A DNA stretch of 64,000 bases from Halichondria panicea (taxonomy: Eukaryota; Porifera; Demospongiae; Suberitida; Halichondriidae), in NCBI RefSeq assembly GCF_963675165.1, contig NC_087391.1, positions 1,631,001 to 1,695,000 of the forward strand, given 5' to 3'. The position numbers and the translations under genes were made by a program. This document shows, one piece after another, positions 58,101-64,000 of the stretch; position 1 is the first letter of the stretch, and the number at the start of each line of letters is the position of its first letter. The notes below the pieces were generated by a model. The model was not told the origin of the DNA. It saw only the letters and a list, made by a program, of their open reading frames with translations, and ran no database searches.

Positions 58101-61100
58101 CTGATAGTACCGTGGTATGACATCAGAGGAGGACCGCCAGGGTCAATAGGGTCACGTTTAATGAAGGATTAGTTCTGGGTTCTTGACCTTTGCTGCATAT
58201 ACATGTAGCAGCTTAGCGCTTCTGTTCTTTATTTGCCTGCTTGGAAAGCTTACTATATACCTTAGATCTATCCAGTGCAGCAAGCCAGTACATAAAAATG
58301 TATACCCTAAGTCTAATTTCCATATCTTGTGGTTTCGAAGAATGCAATAAAAGATCAAAGGTTGCAATTAAAACCTGGATCTCCTCTCTTAAGCTGATTC
58401 CTCTGGGGCGCGATAGCTCAACCGATTTCTGTTATGATTATAAAGAGGATCAAGCTATTTGTAGTGTATAAACTCAGTTTTACTAGGGCCACGTGGTGTT
58501 TTAATTAGTGACCTTTTGACCCTGGCATTCTCCTCTGTGGTATGACATACTCCTCTACCATAACGTGGTTTACACTACAACTGCTACAGTTGGATACTCC
58601 TCTTAATGTATTCCTAGTATTATTTTGTTGACTTGTTACTGACAATCATAACAGAAAGCCAACCAAAATACTGATTATTGGGGCGAGCGAAGCGAGTCCC
58701 TTCCTAGTGATGAACGTTGAAATTTTGTCTGTCTGTGTGTCATGGACCGGCACGATATTTGTTTTTTGTGTACTCGCAACCCTTCATCAACTTTTACGTG
58801 AAAGCTGCGCATGGGCACAAGATAAGAGCTATCTATACTCAGCAACGAAGACTAGACAAGACACAGAGACTCTTGAGGCCACAGGCAAGCCTACAGCAGG
58901 TCAGAGGAGCTCAGATGAGGGATTTCTGAGCCTGAGATCACACAAGCACGCCTGCAGGAGGTCACAGCAACTTACTTGCAACATTGATTGAATACCTATG
59001 CTTGCGGCAAGGATAGGTCACAGATCACTACTTGTGTATACTTGCGTTCAGATAATTAATAAACCTGCTAGCTCAACAGGACAAACAGAGACCAGACAAG
59101 GTCAGAGCAGCTCAGGCTGAGGTCACACAGGTACCCTTACAACATTAACAGGTCACAGTACAATCTCCTTCCCCCTAACCTTGCTCCACCTGTTAGTTTG
59201 TACAGACACACCTTTCCCCATGCTGTGTAAAATGTTGGGCATATTGATAACATGCTGAACTTTCATTCATATACAGATACGTTTCATAGATACAATACGT
59301 TTGATCAGTCTAATCTATCTCATCGTTGGGATGCAACTTCAGGGTTAGAGCAGGCCAAGAAAGCCTGCCTTGTTAGATGAGCTGGAATATACATGTATCA
59401 TCCTACATGCTGATGTTCCTGCTGTATATTAAAGCAGACATGCAACTGTGTGGGCTACATTCATGTGTGCAATTACACACTAAGAAGTCTTCTTGTACTT
59501 GAGTCCAGAAGGAGTTGTTTGTGGTAACCTTGATCTTCCTATTAGGCTGTGCACCCAGTTCTTTTGCTGTAATGGTAGCATAGATAACCCATATAGATAC
59601 ACATTTCGCGCACGCTCGCCCCAAACATGCTCCGCATGCTTCTAGTTTACTACATTGTGGCAATGTGGTTGGAGTGCTGACTGCTCAGTGCTGAGAGTAT
59701 AGCCTGCAAAGGTATGGAAAACCACTGTACATTTGTAGCTCTTTTTTAGCTCTAGCTATATGGTGCAAGTTTGATACTTGATGATTGCTGATCTTGGGTA
59801 ATTTACTCTACATGTAGTTTTGACTAGGTAGAGTTTTTTAAGTGAGAACTTGCTTTGGTAATCAATAATGACTTTTACTGTATACAGTCTGCCCTAAGAC
59901 CACAAATGTTGTAAGACAGGAAGTGCTACAAGTTGCCTCATGAATAATTATATTAATGAGAACAGTTTTTCTGATAAGTTTCTAAGTTGACATAAATTAT
60001 GTAATAGTTATTACATGGCTATGTAAAGGCCCTTGACCACAATCTAGTACTGGAATAAACAGCTTGTGGCACGAATTGCCATGTAATAACTAATTTGTTG
60101 CCTTGAAAACCATGCATTTTCTGGCATATAGAAACCAGCATAGAAACCACTTGCTGCGTAGATGTGAAAAAAATAGGTAATTTAGTAGTTTTTGTTCTGT
60201 TTTTGGTGGCTGGATTTACAATATTGTATAGTAAGTGCATCGAAACCACGCATACGCTGTCTAGTAAATTTACTACAGGAACCATAAGTGTCTCACGATG
60301 ATTGGGTAGAGGGTGGGCTCTGGTCTTAAAAAGGTCACTTTGCCCCAGTGCAACATGCCATATATTGGCCCTACAATATGCCATATACTGGCACTGCTAT
60401 TCCTTTGATCTCAGAGGTCAAAAGGCAACAATATACGATAAACGTACGATAAACACTATAAATTATGAATTTGGGTCAAACTAGTATGAAGTTGTGTAAT
60501 TAAAAATGATTGCTTGACTTTTTGAGTAAGCTGTTCACTATCAATGTAGCAAGCTAAAAATTGGTTGAACAATTAGAAAGGATGCACAACATATTCAAGG
60601 TAAATGCCATACAAATGAACGGTGTTTGCAAAGCAGTTGCACAAACTTTGACATTAATACACAACTTGGTAAAATAGCATAAAACACATAATGAATGACT
60701 TCAAGCCTAGCTGCAAAGCATGCACATGCATCAGATGCACTAGTTGATACTTTAGGCAATCACTGGTTCCTTTCACGTCTGTAGATATGCAGCCATGAGT
60801 TCCACCAACTACATGCAGAGACTATTCAGAATGCGCAAGCTGTTCACACTATCTTAATCTATTCCAAACTTGCTGAGTCAATACATTCCATATTGAACTA
60901 ATTTATCTCGTATAGTAACAAGTTCTAGTTTATTAAATGGTCTGTGTTATATATGAGCTTTGGAATCCATCACTCTTCACCACAATCTGGTAGATTTTTT
61001 GGGTGTCATCATTATGAACTTATTATTATGCCTCGAGGCGTAGCCGCAAGAGGGATACGGTAAAGCTGACTGTGTGCGTGCGTGCGTGCGTTCGGGTGGG

Positions 61101-63984
61101 TGTGTGTGTGTGTTCCAACTGTAACTGCTCAACGATTGCAATGCGACGAAAACTAATTGCTTCTATAGGCTTCTAGCCACGTTCTCTTGGATTTTGATTC
61201 GTGGATTAGCAATCTAAAGCTTCTTTCTCGAGTTATGGCTAGTTTGACTCACATTGAAGGCTGTTGCAGTCTCTTCAGAATCTTTCATAACATCATCTGT
61301 TCGCACAAACTTTCTATTCAACACATGAGTTAGCCTTGCACTAAAGCGCTAGCTTTTTGTTAGCTACAGAGTCAGAAAAGATCTGTTAAAACAGCTAGCT
61401 AATAGTAGCCATTGTGAACTTGATCTCTTTGGACACACCCTTTAGTTATTCCTGTGGATGCAATGCGCATGCGCGCTCATCCCCACATGTTAGAGAATCC
61501 AATGGCCATGGCAGAATCAACTTACTTCTTTTTCTTGTAGTTGAGGTCCTGGTATAGCGGTAAGCCACAAAACAAATGATATACCAAAATTATAGACTAA
61601 ATAACAATAGATTCATGTACACAAGTCTTGTAACAATAGATACATGTACACAAGTCTTTTCTGAATATAGATAGATACACACTTTCTGCTTGTTTATATA
61701 CTGTCTATGCATGCTATACAACTGTCTGTTCTTAAATTCTCTCTTTAATACTCCGTGCCTTTGACAAACTCATACACTATTAACTGTGGACACCCCTTTC
61801 TTGTGAAACAATAAAACACATTGCATAATTATTTACCTCTTCTATAACACTCTAATACTTTTGAGCAAAAGCAAAAACATGGCGAGAGGTATTAGCAAGT
61901 GCACGCTTGCAACACTCGTATAATTATAAATCTCAATGTTTTTTAGCATCCTTATGAATACCCTTAAAATGCTTGCGGTATGTATTTCCTGTCTTGTTTT
62001 GCAAATACTGAAAAAACTAGGGGATCTTAGGGCAGACTGCTAGCTTTTAATAATATGATATTATCCTATGGATACTGAAGATTATCACGAGTCTGTGCCA
62101 GTAACTGCACGAGTGACAGTTACTAGGCACAGACGAGTGATAATCATCAGTATATACTATGGGATAATGCATTTATTGCTTAGCAACCAAAATGCAGGTT
62201 GAATCTGCGCATGCACGACATGTGGTTGCTTTGTCAACCAGAACGATGCGTAGCAACAAAATTGAGTTTCTCCCAGTTGAAGATGAGTTTAAGAGAAAGA
62301 TAAAAGACAAAGAAATAAGACTCTATAGAACACCAGGAGAGCTTGCTAAAAGATTTTGTAGAGAACAGACAAGAAAAAAAGAAAGAAAACGTTGACAACC
62401 AGCCAACCCGTTTTGAAAATGGATAGTTTTGAAGGATAAACAGCGTGTGCTGGCTTTCTATCATGCTCCAGTGTATCAGAAGAGGAAACATGGACCACAA
62501 TAGCAAAAGAAAAGTGTTGACAACCGTTTTGAAGCAAAAACGACTTACAAGAGCCTGAACAGGCTTAAATGGTGGTGCAGTACACTTCTACATGTGCAAT
62601 ATTCTGCTCAAAACACTCATTCCCAACACTGATGCCTCTTAGATGCATTAAATATGACTGCTAAACTAAACACTGACAACCTCCCTACCTTCAGCCTCAC
62701 TGTAAAAAAGCAAAGAAGTTATACAGAGCAACAGAGCGTCAGAAAACATGAAAAGAGACTGATAAACATTGCATTGCATGATTATAAGTGTAAATTATTG
62801 TTTTTCTTGTTCTCTCACTGCAGAAAAACGTTTCATTCCAAATAAGAATCACTTCCTAGTGTGTAATAACAAGTGTGCAATAATACTTCCGGGTGTGCGA
62901 TATGGAAAAATATCTGCACACTTGGTGATGAGTCACTTCCTGTGCAATTTAAATGTAAAATGCTGATGTCAGCACTTATTAAAAAGCTAATATATTTGTA
63001 GTTCTAGGAACATGCACATGGAAGCAATAAATATGGCTTTCATAAATCTAAATATGAACTTGTGCATGCGTGGGAGAGAGGATTGACTTGTACACGTGAC
63101 AATTATGGTGTGGCTTACATGGCACTTGATGCATGCATGGTTGACTGCCCAGTGCCCCACACCACTGACACCACCACACTTTGAATGCTAGGTAATGGCA
63201 TGTACATATGTTATGCATGCCTTTGCTACTGATTCACATGCAGGGATTACAAGGTGACGTCTCAAAGCCACAAAGTTCTCCAGATGTACAACGTGAACAT
63301 TCCACTCTGGATAATGATCCAGTTCACAAGAGGAGTCCTGTTCGGACTTTTTGCAATACGCACCTACTTACTCCTTCGGCTAGGTTTTGTGCAGACTCGT
63401 ACAGAGCCAGTGCTAAACATACTCCAAAAGAAACTATTACCAGTCAAGAAACTAACCTTCCTAGTAATTCAAGTAGAAACCAAGAAGCCTCCTCCAAAAC
63501 AGGGACTGTTAAGGATTTTTTAACGCGGTTTGAAAAAGAGGAGAATGTTAGGGTGTCAGTGCCTGCAGTCATACCAACTTCAAACATTAGTACCGAAACA
63601 GCAATGGGTGTTAATTATATGCTGAAGAAAAATCCACGAAAGCGTACGATTGTGACCAACGAACAGTTTTTTATTAAGCGGTTCAAACCAGATGATTGTA
63701 CTGAAATTGACCCATTACTCTACTTTAGCTCTGATGAACCCAACAAAATGTCAGAGGCTGCTGTTTCCGATGCAAAAAATGAAAGTAGCACATCACCTGA
63801 AATAGAAGCTAGAGTTGATCTCAACCCTTCACATAGTTCTGATGTAGGTTGCTTTGTGTAATGCTTAGCAGCGACATTATTTTTTTTTATTGATAGGCTA
63901 ATATGCTTACTTATAAAAAGGATGATTCTGCTGGAAATTTATTTGAGCCAACAGAAAACAAGAAATTTAAAAAGAAGAAGAAAG
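52191..63984 (+). CDS. Zinc-ribbon gene with low-complexity N-terminus, 3' partial (possible RNF213 paralogue start)
   Basis: Exons 52,191-52,866; 63,244-63,843; 63,897-63,984 (donor GTAAGC); the gene continues beyond 64,000. Exon 1 starts MSQTSGGDKWWRCTNSAC and has a Cys-x4-Cys/Cys-x2-Cys ribbon (..FRSCPYCRLVQ), then a Glu/Arg-rich helix and a Pro/Gly/Ser/Asn tract with imperfect GPPGxxP repeats. Exon 2 is polar and Ser/Thr-rich (VKDFLTRFEKEENVRV; NPRKRTIVTNEQFFIKRF). Exon 3 ends in KKFKKKKKG. All phases fit (0,0,1). Vertebrate RNF213 likewise starts with a zinc ribbon, a disordered Ser/Pro tract and a poly-Lys segment, so a tandem paralogue is plausible but unproven. Joining exon 1 to exon 2 across a 10-kb intron is also inference. 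Confidence 0.55.
53477..53921. mobile_element. 445-bp CAGAGGAGG MITE, copy 1, perfect 9-bp TSD
   Basis: Starts CAGAGGAGGAACGCCAGGGT and ends GACCCTGGAATTTATCCTCTG. AGCACAGAC flanks both sides (53,468-53,476 and 53,922-53,930). A copy about 90% identical by eye lies at 58,124-58,537. The short ORF inside is shared by both copies but differs in indels, so coding is unlikely. Confidence 0.8.
54523..54888. mobile_element. CAGTGGCGTAGCC-type MITE
   Basis: Left end CAGTGGCGTAGCCAGGGGGT, right end ATCCTGGCTACGCTCCAG. It is inserted into a CA repeat, which makes the target duplication unreadable. Same terminal family as 49,243-49,913. Confidence 0.6.
55098..55426. mobile_element. 329-bp MITE, TACCTTAATG family, complete copy
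   Basis: Left end TACCTTAATGTTACTATTAT, right end ATAATAGTAACAATAAGGTA, with inner pairing of GTAATTTTAGCG and CGCTAAAATTAGTAC. Diverged copies are at about 2,390-2,605 and in intron 3 of the RNF213-like gene (4,909-5,618). Confidence 0.75.
55582..57240. mobile_element. Nested TIR elements (CAGGGTTCTGCCCA outer ends)
   Basis: Outer ends AGCAGGGTTCTGCCCA (55,583) and TGGGCAGAACCCTGCT (57,222) are inverted. Inside lie a TIR element from about 55,803 (GAAGAGTAACAGGGATTGGT) to 56,745 (ACCAATCCCTCTTCT) and, within that, a MITE at 56,116-56,537 (CAGTAGACTCTCGCTATTCC ... GAGAGTCTACTG). The segment just after the left outer end repeats GTGGTCGGCACCGACCAC. No ORF of note. Confidence 0.55.
57478..57690. 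mobile_element. 213-bp MITE with perfect 5-bp TSD
   Basis: Starts CCAAGGGCGTATAAAAAAAG and ends CTTCTTTTATACGCCCTTGG; the TIRs pair over about 37 bp, with more pairing of CAGAGTTCAAACG inside. TAGTA flanks both sides (57,473-57,477 and 57,691-57,695). A truncated relative is at about 7,592. Confidence 0.8.
57694..57918. mobile_element. 225-bp MITE abutting the previous one
   Basis: Starts TACCGTAGTAGCTAGAAATT and ends AATTTCTAGCTACACGGTA; ATTCTGCGAA and TTCGCAGAAT pair inside. It shares the TA/TAGTA border with the MITE at 57,478-57,690, which seems to have inserted at its edge. Confidence 0.7.
58124..58537. mobile_element. 414-bp CAGAGGAGG MITE, copy 2
   Basis: Starts CAGAGGAGGACCGCCAGGGT and ends CCTGGCATTCTCCTCTG. 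TGGTATGACAT (11 bp) flanks both sides (58,113-58,123 and 58,538-58,548); 9 bp is the usual Mutator length, so two of the eleven may match by chance. Same family as 53,477-53,921. Confidence 0.8.
58680..59622. mobile_element. Possible 0.94-kb element with GGGGCGAGCG ends
   Basis: GGGGCGAGCGAAGCGAGTCC on the left and CGCACGCTCGCCCC on the right are short inverted ends. The GAGCGAAGCGAG word is shared with the MITE at 799-932. Internal pairing is weak, so the limits are tentative. No coding capacity recognised. Confidence 0.4.
61020..61930. repeat. Long dispersed element, copy B
   Basis: Starts TTATTATGCCTCGAGGCGTA and runs to about 61,930 (CAAGTGCACGCTTGCAACAC). It is the reverse complement of copy A (52,970-54,955) without the two MITE insertions, so it shows the uninterrupted order. 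It holds a GTGTGTG/CGTGCGTG tract near 61,075. Confidence 0.65.
62060..62168. repeat. Hairpin element, arms ~50 bp
   Basis: ATTATCCTATGGATACTGAA and TATCACGAGTCTGTGCCAGT on the left are mirrored on the right (GGCACAGACGAGTGATAATC, then AGTATATACTATGGGATAAT), with a 9-bp loop. Probably a very short foldback MITE. Confidence 0.7.
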
Positions 63985-64000
63985 GTAAGCATTTTGGAAC

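Larger units (their letters stand above)
52867..63243 (+). mobile_element. 10.4-kb transposon-filled intron or intergenic region
   Basis: No coding exon is seen. Contents in order: parts of a long repeat inverted with respect to 61.0-61.9 kb (52,970-54,955); MITEs at 53,477-53,921, 54,523-54,888, 55,098-55,426, about 55,582-57,240 (nested), 57,478-57,690, 57,694-57,918, 58,124-58,537 and 58,680-59,622; unique AT-rich sequence at 59.6-61.0 kb; the other long-repeat copy at 61,020-61,930; a hairpin at 62,060-62,168; and short spurious ORFs up to 63.0 kb. Confidence 0.6.

Noticed and set aside
58707-58991. 94-codon + ORF in the GGGGCGAGCG element
   Set aside because: Begins with a hydrophobic segment that could suggest a signal peptide, but the rest is low-information and lies inside a likely MITE; no support.
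62192-62395. Short + ORF with basic C-terminus (..RKKERKR)
   Set aside because: Only 67 codons, next to a hairpin element, no splice sites or known domain; not enough to call a gene.

Overview
This window reads as genomic DNA of an early-branching animal, most likely a demosponge. That placement is inference. It rests on multi-exon genes with GT-AG introns mostly of 50-150 bp, an animal-type RNF213 gene, AT-rich spacers and a very dense load of miniature inverted-repeat transposons (MITEs). No bacterial gene organisation is present.

The main gene is an RNF213/mysterin-like giant AAA+ ubiquitin-ligase gene on the + strand. I could chain 63 exons by eye from 4,095 to the stop at 32,520. All splice phases agree, giving about 4,597 residues with the N-terminus missing upstream. 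It has the helical N-arm, a degenerate AAA2 P-loop, canonical AAA3 and AAA4 modules, the E3 shell, the RZ finger and the conserved C-terminal domain. The RING finger is absent from its expected place, and the flanking introns (57 and 72 bp) are too short to hide it. Two UBA-like modules lie in an insertion before the AAA core, and a roughly 190-residue acidic linker lies after it. Large introns hold MITEs and an antisense non-LTR retrotransposon (27.1-29.1 kb).

From 32.5 to 52.2 kb lies a transposon-dominated block. It contains several large palindromes, two MITE copies with inverted arms flanking a broken IS630/Tc1-type transposase and a partner-like broken ORF, and a 3,100-bp terminal-inverted-repeat element (41,658-44,757) with a perfect 8-bp target duplication. 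That element carries, in convergent orientation, a five-exon ZAD-DUF6589 gene and the N-terminal stub of a RecQ-like helicase. It looks like an internally deleted copy of a two-gene DNA transposon. Next come a tandem duplication, a roughly 72-bp minisatellite, and a decayed DIRS-like retrotransposon (RT, RNase H, tyrosine recombinase) split by a MITE.

A second host gene starts at 52,191 on the + strand and runs off the right edge. It has a zinc-ribbon N-terminus, a Pro/Gly-rich tract, a huge first intron (52,867-63,243) packed with MITEs, then two further exons, the last ending in a poly-lysine segment. The layout resembles the N-terminus of RNF213, so it may be a head-to-tail paralogue; this is inference. 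Exon limits were called by eye and need transcript support.
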